Source: Cladocopium goreaui (taxonomy: Eukaryota > Sar > Dinophyceae > Suessiales > Symbiodiniaceae). From it: a stretch of DNA of 64,000 bases. Below are positions 30,266-41,079 of this stretch, piece after piece (position 1 is the first letter of the stretch; the number at the start of each line of letters is the position of its first letter). Both the position numbers and the translations under genes were made by a program. The stretch is taken from assembly GCA_947184155.2 (NCBI GenBank), contig CAMXCT020000435.1, positions 335,979 through 399,978 of the forward strand, in the 5' to 3' direction. The notes under the pieces are model-generated. The model was not told where the DNA came from. It made no database searches and worked only from the letters and a program-made list of their open reading frames with translations.

Positions 30266-30552
30266 ACTGTACACCTCTTGATAAACATCCCCGAGAAACT
30301 CTCACTCAGCACTGGATTTATTTTTCGGACTTATTTGAAGCTTTATTACGGCGGAGGCATTAGCTCAACAGTTGAGAAGCATCCTAAGTGAACTGGTCAT
30401 TTTTGTGGGATAGCCTGAGCTACACTGCAAGAATTGGATATATCTGACATACCTACCTTAAGACATGGACATGACTTGGTACATAACAGGCCTCAATGGC
30501 CATTTGATTGCCAGGCACCGTCCCCCCCCACGGCCGGGCTGGGGTCGTGCAC

Positions 30553-30678
30553 CACAACAGCATGGCCAGCTCTGAAGCGATCAAACAGTGCTGCTGTAGC
30601 ACAAGGGCGTTGTGGGCCAGGTGGGGCCACAAGGCCCTGAAACCTGGGGCAACGTCAGCCAGGCTCAGCTTGATGAAT
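30553..30678 (-). CDS. Exon of helical-repeat gene 2
   Basis: A 126-nt exon between acceptor GAATTTTGCAG and donor TTGTG/GTGCAC. It reads FIKLSLADVAPGFRALWPHL then LVLQQHCLIASELAMLL. Its single leading nucleotide completes the codon left by the exon at 30941-31104. The helix-rich pattern matches organelle helical-repeat proteins. The plus-strand ORFs here are antisense. Confidence 0.65.
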
Positions 30679-30940
30679 CTGCAAAATTCTTGCGACAACT
30701 AGTATTCTATAGACTTATAGATTTAGATTTACTTAGTTGATCTTTGCATCAATAACGTGAGAAGCCGATGGGCGACCATTGAGGTCTCAACCTCATCATC
30801 ATGGGTTCTGAGTTTTGGTTTTGTGAAGTTTTTTCTGGTGACGTTGCTATTTTTTTGGCTCAGAAAAGGGTCGTTTCATGGCAGGGCCACTTTCCAGTCG
30901 TTGTCCCTTAGGCGCCCGCTGGCATTCAAAGGCTCGCGAC

Positions 30941-31104
30941 CTGGCAGGACTGAGTTTCGAGTTGAGGACCAAAAGCATCAGAATGTCTGGGGCCAGTCCT
31001 ACTTCAGAATATTGCAGGGACAGGACATTAACAAAGCCCCAAGGATTGATCTCAGGGTGCCACTCCTTTCGGTCTTGGAGACATGCTAGCTTCGTTGCCC
31101 AAAT
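30941..31104 (-). CDS. Exon of helical-repeat gene 2
   Basis: A 164-nt exon, acceptor GTGCATCAG, donor TGCCAG/GTCGCG. It reads WATKLACLQDRKEWHPEINP, WGFVNVLSLQYSEVGLAPDI and LMLLVLNSKLSPA. It joins in phase to the exon at 30553-30678. The gene lies directly upstream of helical-repeat gene 1 on the same strand, fitting the unidirectional tandem gene order common in dinoflagellates. Its 5' end is not found. Confidence 0.65.
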
Positions 31105-31865
31105 CTGATGCACGCCTATATTTGAAGTAATTAAGCATCAAAATACCAGGAACTTTCACAACCCACTGATAAATACTGGATGATGAATTGCATCAAACCG
31201 GCTATTCTGAGATTAGATGGTTCATCGTGTTTTTGTCATTCTTTGTCCAGTAGTCCAAAAATGCATCAAATTGACAATTCGTTTGACAGAAGGAAATTTT
31301 GAAGGCATAGAGTCTTACAAAGAAACCTATGGGAATCCAAACGTAGATCTAGGTTCAATTGACGCGGAACCCTTGGTTGGTTCATGAGTTGACAACCCAC
31401 ACCCAATGGCAAAATGTCCATCCCAGCTTAGCTGCTTAGGACCCAGTTGCACAACTATAGGATATCGGATATCTCCAATTCATCAGGTTTATATCATTTA
31501 TATCTATATATAATTATTTTTCAGGTACTCTCTCTCTCTCTCTCTCTCCATCGCCTTCTCGAAGAGTTCAGCGAAGCTAAAGGCCAGTTAAAAAAACACT
31601 GCTCCACCAGGGTAGACAGGAGAATTAGGAGCCAAGGGTATCAACCAGCTGCTAGCTGCTTCATTTCTCTCACTCATGTGCCCAGTAGGCGGGACATCTC
31701 AATAGCAATACAGCTCTGTTGAAAGATTAGGTACTACCCTCCGGTAATTCCAACGTAGTGAACTGTGACAACTACCATGCTATTCATAGGATTTCATAGG
31801 TAAACCATCAGTGTATCTATTATAAATCAGCCATCCATACCATAACAATTTTACATCACCACGAG
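31105..31865. other. CT microsatellite; weak exon candidate
   Basis: A CT run at 31529-31552 precedes a plus-strand reading LLEEFSEAKGQLKKHCSTRV (31555-31722, to a stop), which might be an exon using the CT run as a pyrimidine tract. No AG lies in a good position. Otherwise nothing. Confidence 0.35.
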
Positions 31866-32002
31866 GCGCCTTCCAGAAATGCGAAGCCGTGGTCGATCCA
31901 CTGACCCAGCGTTGGGGTCAAGGCTCTGGCGCGGCGCCTGAGGCTCCAAAGAATGGACCTCCCCAAAAGAAACAGCAAATTGAAAGGGACCACATATTTT
32001 AG
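31866..32002 (+). CDS. Probable last exon, unidentified
   Basis: The plus strand reads FQKCEAVVDPLTQRWGQGSG, AAPEAPKNGPPQKKQQIERD and then HIF stop (TAG 32000-32002). GC-rich and hydrophilic in an AT-rich setting. The acceptor ATCACCACGAG is weak in pyrimidines. Family unknown. Confidence 0.5.
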
Positions 32003-32456
32003 ATGAATTTAGTATGTTTAATGTCTAAATATTAGTATTAACCATCAAAATTCTTGGGGTACCTAATGGTTTTAATTTTAACCATCAAACACTTGGGATA
32101 ATGATCTAATATCATATCTGAATCATATGTCTTGTAAATCTATTTGTAGTATGTTCACTCTATATAATTCTTGGGGTACCCAATTTTGACCCATAACCAA
32201 AATGAAGAAAGGCATCCAGGAAGTACTAAGCCAGGGTTTCTGGTATTTATGGTTGGGTGGAAGCGATTTGCCACCAATGGATGAAAATTTAATAACATGA
32301 CTTATGCAACATTTCTGAATTTAGAAACAAGAGCACACACACATATATTTATATACTAATATATATATATATATATGTACATGATATGATATGATATGAT
32401 ATGATATGACGCTGATGACCACTGAATCTCACATGAATCAGCATCCCAAAAATCAC
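32003..32456. other. No gene seen; ATATG microsatellite
   Basis: TCTTGGGGTACC recurs at about 32050 and 32168 in otherwise AT-rich DNA. A TA run and a GATAT run occupy 32340-32408. Confidence 0.5.
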
Positions 32457-32519
32457 TGGTCCAAGCAGCTCGATGCCGGCCGATCCGTCTTCCAGAGGTT
32501 TCAGCACCAGCCAAATGAC
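32457..32519 (-). CDS. 63-nt candidate exon
   Basis: Twenty-one codons in phase 0 at both ends, reading VIWLVLKPLEDGSAGIELLG P, between acceptor CAGCAGCCGCAG and donor GGACCA/GTGATT. The second minus frame (MATAAAAGHLAGAETSG) is also open, so the frame is not certain. Confidence 0.45.
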
Positions 32520-32854
32520 CTGCGGCTGCTGCGGTGGCCATGTGAGAGAAGGGGTGACGCTTAGAGTACATGAGGAAAATGAATGAACATGAGGAAAATG
32601 GATGAACATGGGAGAAAAACCAGGTGTGATGTAAGGGTGATGCTGATTTTCGGGCTTACCAATGCTATGATGATTTACTTTCATTCAAGCCTACCCCCTA
32701 AAGCAATCGATTTCGTTGCTAAAACTCTCCATTTCTGAGCACTCATTTCTGAGCAACCCTTCCTAGCTGATTCAGCCTCCAACATTTTCATGGAGATTGG
32801 GATTTAACCAGCCCTCCCGAAAGCTGATCCCCCAAGGGCTTGTTAAGGACTTAC

Positions 32855-32973
32855 CAATCAACAGCAACCAGTCCTCTTCCACGGCGATCTGACAACTGCA
32901 GTCCCCGCCATAGCATCGGTTCGACCTCCAGCGAATGGTGGTGACAGATGCTGGGGGGGCTCGAACACCACAA
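32855..32973 (-). CDS. Exon of minus-strand gene, unidentified
   Basis: A 119-nt exon with an excellent donor (ATTG/GTAAGTCC) and acceptor TTTGGGTTTTCAG. The longest ORF frame reads VTTIRWRSNRCYGGDCSCQI (Cys-rich), but the frame that matches phase 0 from the exon at 33372-33493 reads SLEVEPMLWRGLQLSDRRGR. The splice sites make the exon itself secure; the frame is open. Confidence 0.6.
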
Positions 32974-33095
32974 CTGAAAACCCAAAGTTCACTGATGAAA
33001 TCCAGGTCATTTGGACATTTTGGGCCTCTATTAAAACTTAATTTAACAGGATTAGCAGCTACCTTCATGTGCTTTGCTGATCTGTTTCGATGCAG

Positions 33096-33257
33096 GTGCT
33101 GGGCGTAAGAAACTCACAGTATCATCAGGCCACTATGGGTTGCCCAAACTGCTGACACGAGTCCATGGAAAAAGGCATAGCTCTGTGGCCGTCTGTGGCC
33201 CGTTGAGTTTTAAAAAGAATGATCCAACTGGTACTGCTCAAGAAACATCCTTGTCAG
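33096..33257 (+). CDS. 162-nt candidate exon, opposite strand
   Basis: Plus-strand acceptor ATCTGTTTCGATGCAG and donor TTGTCAG/GTTTTC border AGRKKLTVSSGHYGLPKLLT then RVHGKRHSSVAVCGPLSFKK. Good borders and composition, but it lies in an intron of the minus-strand gene at 32.8-33.8 kb, so one of the two may be spurious. Confidence 0.42.
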
Positions 33258-33371
33258 GTTTTCTTTGTGACCGGCGGGTGTGATTTCTGAAACAAAGGGG
33301 TCTGCATGGGTCTGCCATGGTCTACCAGTCTACCAGAGTCTACCATCCTCCCAAAATCAGCCACCAACCAC

Positions 33372-33493
33372 CTGCAGCTTCAACTGCTTCCCCTGAGCTT
33401 CCCCGACTCGTCTTCGGGCGGAAGCGACAATAGATCCACACAGGTTCCGTTGTCTGCAGCCTCCGGCAATTGCAGTCACAGAAGAGAACCGTT
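33372..33493 (-). CDS. Exon of minus-strand gene, unidentified
   Basis: A 122-nt exon with acceptor GTTCCAAACAG and donor GCTGCAG/GTGGTT. The phase-consistent frame reads FSSVTAIAGGCRQRNLCGSI then VASARRRVGEAQGKQLKLQ. The ORF frame reads VLFCDCNCRRLQTTEPVWIY. It continues to 32855-32973 (phase 0) and can be preceded by the exon at 33789-33834 (one spare nucleotide). Confidence 0.55.
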
Positions 33494-33788
33494 CTGTTTG
33501 GAACTTGAACCGGTGCATTTGATAAACACAAGAATACAAGAGCCAGTTTGGATTGGATCATGCCAAATTTGATACATGACACCAGTCTTGCCCTCAGCGA
33601 CAAAATGATTTGGACCTAGCATACTGGTGGCATTTTGAGGCTCACCCCCGTTCATCCCCGGTCTCAAGTGAAAAGTTTATCCCCCTCAAACCAAGCTGAA
33701 ACCCATAAATGGCGATTTCCGCTTGGGAAAAACTTCCAAACCAGCTCCAAACTCAGCTCCATACCGCTGCTTGCAGTATCACTAACAC

Positions 33789-33834
33789 CAGCACCTGTCC
33801 ACTTGTCACAAGGACTAGTTGGGCACTGAGCCAT
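33789..33834 (-). CDS. Possible first exon of the 32.8-33.8 kb gene
   Basis: Reads MAQCPTSPCDKWT and ends at donor GGACAG/GTGCTG with one spare nucleotide, as the next exon requires. CACCATGG is a good start context. The frame stays open beyond the donor (GVSDTASSGMELSLELVWKF), so a longer exon is possible, and the plus strand is open too. Confidence 0.38.
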
Positions 33835-34384
33835 GGTGGAAGTCTGGAGGGAGGTCATCTTTTGTCAATTTTAATTCTGGGCTCATGATGTCTCACAATT
33901 GGATTCTCAATGTCTTTGCTTTCTACAGTGGTCGGTGAGTTCAACCCGGGTGAAAATGTTAGTCATCGGGAATCATTGGTCCAGGTGAGGATGATTGAGA
34001 CTATGTCAAATTGCCAGCCAAAAGACCACAACTAATTCGCAAGCAAACTAAATACATATGCCTGGACACATCATTGGCATCAATGGGCTTAAAGAGGCTC
34101 CCAATCCTGCAGCAGGGTTTCAAATAAAGACAGCAAACATCAATATAAACATGGTAATCCCATCCCACACCCGCATGGTATGGTTCCAAAGATGTGTTTC
34201 TCCTATTAACGCATGGTTTCTGGGGGGGTTGTTGGGATTATCTATTATCCAATTACCATTATCGTCCATTACAGTCTTAACCATCAATATTAATAATTCA
34301 ACCACTATAGTCTTATAGTATCAAGCGTTATTACATCTATTATATTATATTATATTTTGGGGATACGAACCAAATTCATGATTC

Positions 34385-34560
34385 AACGGCCTCTTTGATC
34401 CGGCCAACGGATTGGGGTTGCACCCCCTGGGCCACCTGGAGACCAACCATGGGTGGCGCGACGGAAAGCCATGGCGACCCGGTGGCCCCCGGCGACCCCC
34501 GGCGACCCAGGAGCGGAACTTGGGGAGTTCCAGTGATGAGATCCAGTGATGGGTTGGCCT
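34385..34560 (+). CDS. GC-rich candidate exon, strand ambiguous
   Basis: A compact GC-rich block open in nearly all frames. The plus strand reads LFDPANGLGLHPLGHLETNH then GWRDGKPWRPGGPRRPP. The minus strand reads VAMAFRRATHGWSPGG. No convincing acceptor on the plus strand. Confidence 0.28.
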
Positions 34561-35640
34561 TGATCTATAAATCGTAAAACATGGTAGGGGATGCTAGGGG
34601 TATCTGCGCCTGAAACTCCAGGGCACCACTTGGATGATGAGATCATGACTACGATTGTCACATTTATGTCTATGCCTACCGTGCTACAATGCAGCAGTGA
34701 TCACCAACATATTCATCATAAATGCCATGAGTTGGTGGCTTGAGTGCACACTGCTTGCATTCAAATGGGCCTCTTGCATCCTCTTGCCAGTTATAAATAT
34801 GGCTTTGGATTTTGGAACCTTCTCTATCTTCTCTCTTTTGGAATTTCAACATGGGATTGAAATGGACTGCCTCTTCCCACCAGCAAGTACTGCTACAAAT
34901 CAGGAACCACAGCAGTCAGTCTCTACAGCTTCCCCTACGCGGATTGAATATCTAATGAGTGCCCTACTTATGATGGTCAATGCAATTACCCATTAAAACG
35001 TATCAAATAATTACAGTAGATTCAAATATAGCAATACATGACATGCATATGATATTCATTATATATAGTATTCTGATGTATTCTGTAGTTATAATGTGAA
35101 ATCAATCTGAAATGCTTAAGTACCCAGGCAGAATCTCCAAATGACCTACTCCTATTCCTACCTCAGCCTGTGGAAAGGATGCACTCAATGCGCTCAGCAT
35201 TTTTTCTTACCCACTCAGGCTGGTTCCAAAAGTGAACCACTTCGCCCTTGAATGGCTTCACTGCATCAAGCAACAGTTGTATCATAGACTTCCGCACTGC
35301 ACCCCAGACCGATCGGATTTATATGATCATGGCTTTTCTTACTTCAGGAAAAAGTACGGTTGGATTTGGCGGCTTCAACCCATCCCATCAATAACCACAG
35401 TAAACCAACTGGTGGTAGGACCCGCTGCAGCCTGTCAATCGCTTAGTTTCATCAATCAGTTTTACCTAAGAGAAAAGGATAATTATTGGAAGAAATCCGG
35501 CTAATTCGAAACAAACATTGAACTCCGCACAGCACCACCAGGTAGCAGGTGCAGTGCATGCCAACCACAACCGTGCCAAGCGCCGGCATGCTACATGAAA
35601 CTCAAATATCTTGATGGAATAGATATATAGATTCATTGTT
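34561..35640. other. No gene supported
   Basis: Plus-strand ORFs 34655-34996 and 35232-35504 are moderately protein-like but have no splice borders and AT-rich codons. Probably intergenic. Confidence 0.4.
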
Positions 35641-35643
35641 TTC

Positions 35644-35710
35644 CTAATTATCTTGGACAAAGCCAAAGGGATTTGCGGCATGCAGCTCTTCCAACACTAA
35701 TTGCATAACA
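35644..35710 (-). CDS. Possible last exon of the 35.6-36.1 kb gene
   Basis: The minus strand reads MQLVLEELHAANPFGFVQDN and a stop. The frame is open as far as 35853 (KFEIGSILTGASPRNKQTKD), so it may be one longer exon. Upstream AG choices are weak. Confidence 0.38.
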
Positions 35711-35841
35711 CTTCTATCTTCTTGCCTGTCTGTGCATGTTGCATATGCAAGTCCCGATATATCTTTTGTTTGTTTGTTGCGTGGCGACGCGCCAGTTAAA
35801 ATCGAGCCAATCTCAAATTTGCTGACCTGGTCAACACATAC

Positions 35842-35888
35842 CACGCGAGCCATGACTTCAAGTGCCCTGGTCTCAGAAACCCAGCAAG
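35842..35888 (-). CDS. 47-nt exon, minus-strand gene
   Basis: Acceptor AAAGCTCCTCAG and a very good donor GCGTG/GTATGTG. In phase with 36016-36139 it reads LAGFLRPGHLKSWLA; another frame reads CWVSETRALEVMARV. Short, but well bordered. Confidence 0.45.
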
Positions 35889-36015
35889 CTGAGGAGCTTT
35901 AATTCTTCTGCGTTTCCCCATGTTCCAGAAAAGGAACTCAGACTACTGGAGACCTTGCCTTCAAGCCACATAGCGACTTGCGTGGTGAGAAACTGGTTGA
36001 CCTTGAAAAAATTAC

Positions 36016-36139
36016 GTTCATAGCGTGCCGTGGCAAGAAATCCTCAAGATTCTCGCCATGGTTCAATCGATTCTCCCTCTCTTGACGATCTCCGAACGAC
36101 ATTCCCTCCATGAACATCAAAACTCGTCTATTTCTTCTT
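36016..36139 (-). CDS. Exon of minus-strand gene, unidentified
   Basis: A 124-nt exon from acceptor AACCTGCGTCAG to donor GAAC/GTAATT. It reads RRNRRVLMFMEGMSFGDRQE then RENRLNHGENLEDFLPRHAM, charged and coding-like. It ends in phase 0, consistent with 35842-35888. An alternative donor (TTCAAG/GTCAAC) lies 14 nt downstream. Confidence 0.55.
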
Positions 36140-36364
36140 CTGACGCAGGTTAAATAACTCAGCAACCCAGGTGTGGATCTTAACATGCGGCAGCAATCCA
36201 ATATCAATCCTGCAACAGCAACCACTACGTCTATCAGGTGTGCGACCACCGCCCACACTGAGAGAGCACAAAAATAGATTTGATCACGGCCATCATTGAT
36301 AGTTATCCCTTAACCTCCTGGCATCTCCTGGCACAATCTACACAAAATGGTCTTTTGATCCATG

Positions 36365-36500
36365 TTGCGGGCCTGCGCGTCCATGTCTTCACAATGAACC
36401 AGCAAGTTTCCTCCACATGTCATGGAGAAAGAGGTCGTTTTGTGGATGGGTTGACCATGGCTACCATTGTCCCAGGCATCGAAAGTCTCAGAGGTCGTCA
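36365..36500 (-). CDS. Candidate exon with GC donor
   Basis: The minus strand reads TFDAWDNGSHGQPIHKTTSF then SMTCGGNLLVHCEDMDAQ, ending at CGCAG/GCCCGC, a GC-type donor. The plus strand is open with SLRGRQAPVHPRPFLTWRKS. Acceptor not firm. Confidence 0.4.
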
Positions 36501-36689
36501 AGCGCCCGTTCATCCGCGCCCCTTTCTGACCTGGCGGAAATCATGCCTGGGACTGGGGGTTCCAACTCTCCTAGGGCCATCATCTGCTATCTCAAGGGCA
36601 TTCCCAAAGTAGAGTAATCAGGGGTTATATGGGGTTATTAATCTATAGAACTAAGGTTAAGATTATGTGAGTTTGGCTGCGACTTTCCG

Positions 36690-36869
36690 ATGCCACAAGC
36701 TGCTTCCAGAATGGTTGTGTCAAAAGCCATCTGAGCACCCAAAGGCTCAGCACCTAGTGTCCTGTTCCCAATTGTTTTTGTGTCATTGCTCTATCCACCT
36801 CATCTTTCCTGAAATCCACCCGCTCCGCCTAGGGCAAGTATGTCACCAAAGCTCCCTTGGCTCGATGTG
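36690..36869 (+). CDS. Small plus-strand exon(s)
   Basis: The better part is 36833-36869: acceptor CGCTCCGCCTAG, peptide GKYVTKAPLARC, donor TGTG/GTGAGG. Upstream, after CTGCTTCCAG (about 36711), WLCQKPSEHPKAQHL may be another exon. Confidence 0.4.
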
Positions 36870-37557
36870 GTGAGGTGTCAGCAAGTTCTCCCGTCTATAT
36901 GGTTGACTTCTGATACCCTGCTCATGAATGATCCCCGTTATCTAGTAACCTAGTACTATTGTGCTATCCTATCCTGCTGGGGGTAATTCTATATTATATA
37001 TATTACTCCTTTGCCATGATGTTCTGTCGTCTGTACTACTTGTGTATTGCTATCATAGTTTTACAGTACACAGGCGGTTTATCATTATCTTTCCTCCATG
37101 TACAGTGTACAGCCACAGATATTCTGAAGCTCCACCTGAAGACTTGACAGATTGTGGTGGGACTCACTCTTTCTGTTCCCATACATAGTCAGTGAAACGC
37201 ATCGTTCGTTCTGCTGTTCTTGTTGTCCATCCTAATTGGCGGTTTCAAACCCCCTAAAACGTATCAGTTATCAGTCAGTTGAATCACCCTCATAGGGTTG
37301 AAACATGTTGAAATTTCAAAAAAAGAACGCCAACTCCATGTCTCACATTGGTTTCATATTTTGTATAAAATCTGTATATATCATCAGATTTATTCCTGTT
37401 GTTGTATTATTGTTCTCTATGCCCCCCATATACCTCGTTCTGTGACCAAACGGTATCTAGAAATTTCATCAAACTAGAACAACAAACATGAAATCTCTAG
37501 GTAATTGCCATAAAATAGGCATATTATAATCATACTATTTAATACTATTTAAATATA
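36870..37557. other. No gene seen
   Basis: AT-rich DNA with TATATA tracts and short ORFs lacking splice signals. Confidence 0.5.
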
Positions 37558-37725
37558 CTATAACACAGCCGTCCATTTCTCGCATTTTCTCCGGCTGCGG
37601 CTGCGGCTGCCCTTCCGCGCCCGCGCTCGCGAGCGCCGGCGCTCCCGGCGCTCGGTGGAGCCACCCGGTGGGTCGTGGCGGAAGTGCCAGGTGCCGTCCT
37701 TGTACACCTGCTGGGTGATGCCCAT
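37558..37725 (-). CDS. Last exon of an Arg/Ser-rich protein gene
   Basis: 56 codons including a TAG stop. After acceptor TCTATTTGTTAG it reads MGITQQVYKDGTWHFRHDPP, then GGSTERRERRRSRARARKGS and RSRSRRKCEKWTAVL. The Arg/Ser dipeptides resemble the RS tails of splicing factors, which act in the nucleus through protein-protein contact and phosphorylation; this is family inference. It starts in phase 0, matching the end of the exon at 38554-38680, so both may form one gene (intron about 830 nt). The exon is GC-rich in AT-rich DNA. Confidence 0.65.
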   Translation of the reverse strand: MGITQQVYKDGTWHFRHDPPGGSTERRERRRSRARARKGSRSRSRRKCEKWTAVL

Positions 37726-38553
37726 CTAACAAATAGAGAGTAGATATAAATCCATTATATAATAACCAATCTCTACCATAAATGAATATCTAACTCGATT
37801 TGAAAATAATCCGACTGCGATGTAATAATTCGTGAGTTGAGTTGGTGTCTAACTATAATTTGACTAAGGCTTATGGTAGATATATCAAACTAGCTAATAA
37901 ATGGTTTGTAATTACCAATATCAACCAAATTATGGGGGCAGGGCTACTGAGAGGATTTAAGCAACCGAAGTGGGTGTATCATCTGGGAGAAATTGGGCTT
38001 CAACATGTTCATCCAACAGAAAACATGGTTTGAAGGTTGTTAATAGCATGTTGTGACCTTAAATCTTAAAAACTGTGGTAACAAACAATGAATATCTAAA
38101 ATGGGTTATATGGTTTTTGCACGGTATTATGTACCCGCTGGGATCCACATCCAAGCATGCCTCCCATAGAGGAATAGTGGGGGTAGCCCTTGGGGTGAAG
38201 TTAGCTGTGACCCCCAGCTGATTTGGAACAATCATCAGAATCATCTACAAAAGGGTAACAACCGGAAAATGTCCAGCCAGTCATGTGTGTGAGGAACATA
38301 TTTTCATGTATTTTCAATGGGTATAATAAAATCAACCAAAAGGTCACTGATAAAGAAGCTTGATTGCCCATCAGCCACTGTGCACTTTTTCCGCACTGGT
38401 CAATCTAGAACAATCTATATACGTATCTATCTATCTCTTTGTATATATATATATACTATATATATATCTATAATATCTAGATTCGTCTTCTAGATTCTAA
38501 TGTCTCTAATGTCGATCTGTGCCTCTGAGATCCTCCGAGTGGGATGTCCTTAC
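37726..38553. other. Intron of the RS-rich gene, AT-rich
   Basis: The plus-strand ORF 37842-38033 is AT-rich and without splice support. TATATA tracts lie at 38440-38470. Nothing else. Confidence 0.45.
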
Positions 38554-38680
38554 CTGAAATCCGCTCCAGGATCTCAACACCCTCATGCCATGTGGATCAT
38601 CGCAGGTGCACTGCCCATACTGTGAAGTACTGTTGGGCTGGGCCTGAATCCCCGGACCATTGTCAATCTTCATGGACGTT
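38554..38680 (-). CDS. Internal exon, probably of the RS-rich gene
   Basis: A 127-nt exon with donor TTTCAG/GTAAGG and acceptor ATATCGTAG. It reads TSMKIDNGPGIQAQPNSTSQ, then YGQCTCDDPHGMRVLRSWSG and FQ, ending in phase 0. The frame is open upstream to an ATG (38704-38706: MNFMAEYRR), so the exon may instead be the gene's first. Hydrophilic; domain unknown. Confidence 0.6.
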
Positions 38681-40271
38681 CTACGATATTCAGCCATAAA
38701 GTTCACAATTATATATATATATAATTAAATAACATATAATTTAATATACATCAGTAGTATGTAGATGTATTAATCTAGAACCTTGGTTAAGCATCTCTTG
38801 AACCATACCCTCGTATCATGCATTCATGCCACATCCCGCCTGCTTCACGAGCTCCGTCAACACCTGAACATGGAACCTTCATGGAACCTGGTTCCAGGAG
38901 GTCTTAATACATGATTTTCCTATAGTGAATTCTTGAGATTTTGGAGTTCCATGTTGAGATTTTTGGGGATGCAGATCACGGGATCAGATCGCTGCCTTCT
39001 TCTGGCATTTCTGGATGCAAATCCGCTTCGCAGGGTTGGACAACACCTCATCAGCTTGCTGACAAACAGTGGAGCGTGAACCAAACGAATGCTTGTTGTG
39101 AAAGATTGCGCGAAACATCTTAAAGTAGCCAAACATATGATGATTTCCAAACATTTTGGATATCAAACAGGGTTTTTCAGACTTGATTTGCAGTCAATCT
39201 GCCAACACGACCTGGTTGAGGCTTGATGGGTTACACTTCTCATGTGTCATCTCTGTGATTACACCCCTATGGCCTTATATGATCTTATATGTTTGGTGAA
39301 ATATCTGGCCTGAAAAACAACAAACAAACAGTAACAAACACAGAAGTTTATGGTTGCGTTCAAACCAGACCAATCTTCGAATGACACCAGCATCCAGTAG
39401 CCAGGGAATTATACCTATAGTTATTGGATGTTATTGGATGTTATAATAGCCCATAGCCAGTGTGAAACCAACATATTTTCAAATCTTCATCACGTCTGAA
39501 ATCCATGAGATCCTGCCACTCCACAGCCAAGATTCCAGGCAAATCCCACCTTGACAAGTTGCTCAAAGTGGAAGCTCAGCCCGTGGAGACCCAGTTGGCA
39601 ACATGAAGCTTTTGGTGTACAGAAAAATCTGCACATATACACTGATATCATGAAATATGAATCCATAAATTCTAATATATTCTAATACAAAACTGCGGGC
39701 TATTTTAAACGGACATTTGTTCAACACACATCATGAAAAATCATGACTGAGTAAAAGGAATCGCTTCAGGATCGCTTGTATTAGTATGACAATCAAACAT
39801 AATCAAATCGTCGTGCAACTTCACCATCCCCAAGGAACAACTCTTGTCATATAGGTATCCCATGGTATCTTTAGATTCCAGTAGACGAAGAAGCAAAGGT
39901 TCTTGATTCTCGTAGACAACTAAGCAAACATACTCATATATACATAATCGTATTATGCATATGCAAAAGAAACACAACACATCATGACTATGAGGACCAA
40001 AATATTATACCTTTGCATCTTTTGCCTACCACGAAAAAATGAATGGTAGGCAAGTGCTTCTACGATTTTCTGCATGCTCTTCCCGACTGATATGTTTAAT
40101 TCCAAAACCAATCGGCTTTATATTTTTTTCTTGGCCCTCAGATTTTCGTCGTCCAACTGGTTTTGTCTCAAAAACCGGATATCCACCAAATCCATCAAAA
40201 TCGCAGGGTTTATCGGTTTATCATCACTTTCCCCAAGAAAATAGACTACAACTGCCATTCCATATATCATT
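38681..40271. other. No gene supported
   Basis: At 38940-39120 the plus and minus strands both read openly (HVEIFGDADHGIRSLPSSGI plus; SDPVICIPKNLNMELQNLKN minus) without clear borders. The remainder is AT-rich, with short ORFs such as 39741-39980 that look like noise. Confidence 0.4.
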
Positions 40272-40454
40272 TCATGATATTTCATGGGTATCCACTAAAA
40301 AACATCGGTCTCCGGTCTCCACCAGGGCACCCTTTCGCAGTACCGAGCTCCGGAAGTGCTCCACGTCGATGGCTTTGCGCGCGCTCACCGCGTCGCAGTC
40401 CAGCAGAACGTCCACCTGCTCGCCATGCTTCGTGGACCATTTCCTGACGGCGGG
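40272..40454 (-). CDS. Exon, probably 3' end, unidentified
   Basis: After acceptor CTAATCCACCCAG the frame is open for 60 codons to a TGA: PAVRKWSTKHGEQVDVLLDC, then DAVSARKAIDVEHFRSSVLR and KGALVETGDRCFLVDT. The composition is clearly coding. The last part (HEIS) is AT-rich, so an internal donor such as AAAGG/GTGCCC may end the exon earlier. The other two open frames (the plus ORF 40039-40467 and the minus ORF 40282-40542) are shadows. Confidence 0.62.
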   Translation of the reverse strand, partial: PAVRKWSTKHGEQVDVLLDCDAVSARKAIDVEHFRSSVLRKGALVETGDRCFLVDTHEIS

Positions 40455-40986
40455 CTGGGTGGATTAGCAGTAGCTGAGAATGACTATTTGTTGGGATAAG
40501 CCTACTATAGTTACCTAGTTGATATATTAGTTGATCAACCAAGGTTCATTAATCCGAGGTTGACATGATGTGGAGTATGGGATGACCCAGCTATGTATTT
40601 TTTTAAAGCTAATTTGGCTGACATGTAGATTTTGAAATGTTATTCCCAACAAACATCACCATGATAACTTCTTTAGGTTGGCCGTTGGATCATATATTCA
40701 ACTCATGCTAGCAGAGTCGAGAGTCGAGAACTTGGAAGAGGGCACCCAGCCAGGTATTTGACCCTGGCAGACTTGCTTCAATATCTTCAATTCAGATCCC
40801 AAATAGATCCAAATAGATATAAAGCGAAGAAAACACAAACAAAAATCCACTAGCTAAGTTGGGCAGTTCTAGTCACTCGTAGTCAATGGTCCTTTATGGT
40901 CCTTTGAACCTATTTCGAGTCCGTGTAACTGATCATCAAAATTGCTGATGGCATCCCCAAAGCAAAATCACCAGGATCGCCGTCAC

Positions 40987-41079
40987 GGGCCAGGCATCTC
41001 AAATTCCTTGGCGGTCAGGAAGCTTCGCACAGGACATGGCCCTCCTTCGAAGGCTTTTTCCTTGGCGGACCGGGGGAAA
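40987..41079 (-). CDS. 93-nt internal exon, unidentified
   Basis: Acceptor TTTTGAGGTGCAG and donor GCCC/GTGACG border FPRSAKEKAFEGGPCPVRSF then LTAKEFEMPG. The long plus-strand ORF 40942-41535 (197 codons) covers the same bases (VRKLRTGHGPPSKAFSLADR), but its second half is AT-rich and ends in YIYIY, so I prefer the minus strand. Confidence 0.5.

Noticed and set aside
30355..30400. tRNA-like string GCATTAGCTCAACAGTTGAG
   Set aside because: Resembles a D-arm (TAGCTCA) but no anticodon, T-arm or acceptor pairing could be laid out around it.
30840..30866. Resemblance to the dinoflagellate spliced-leader sequence (TATTTTTTTGGCTCAG)
   Set aside because: Only part of the leader is matched with inserted T bases, and the gene exons here are on the opposite strand, so a retroposed cDNA start is not supported.
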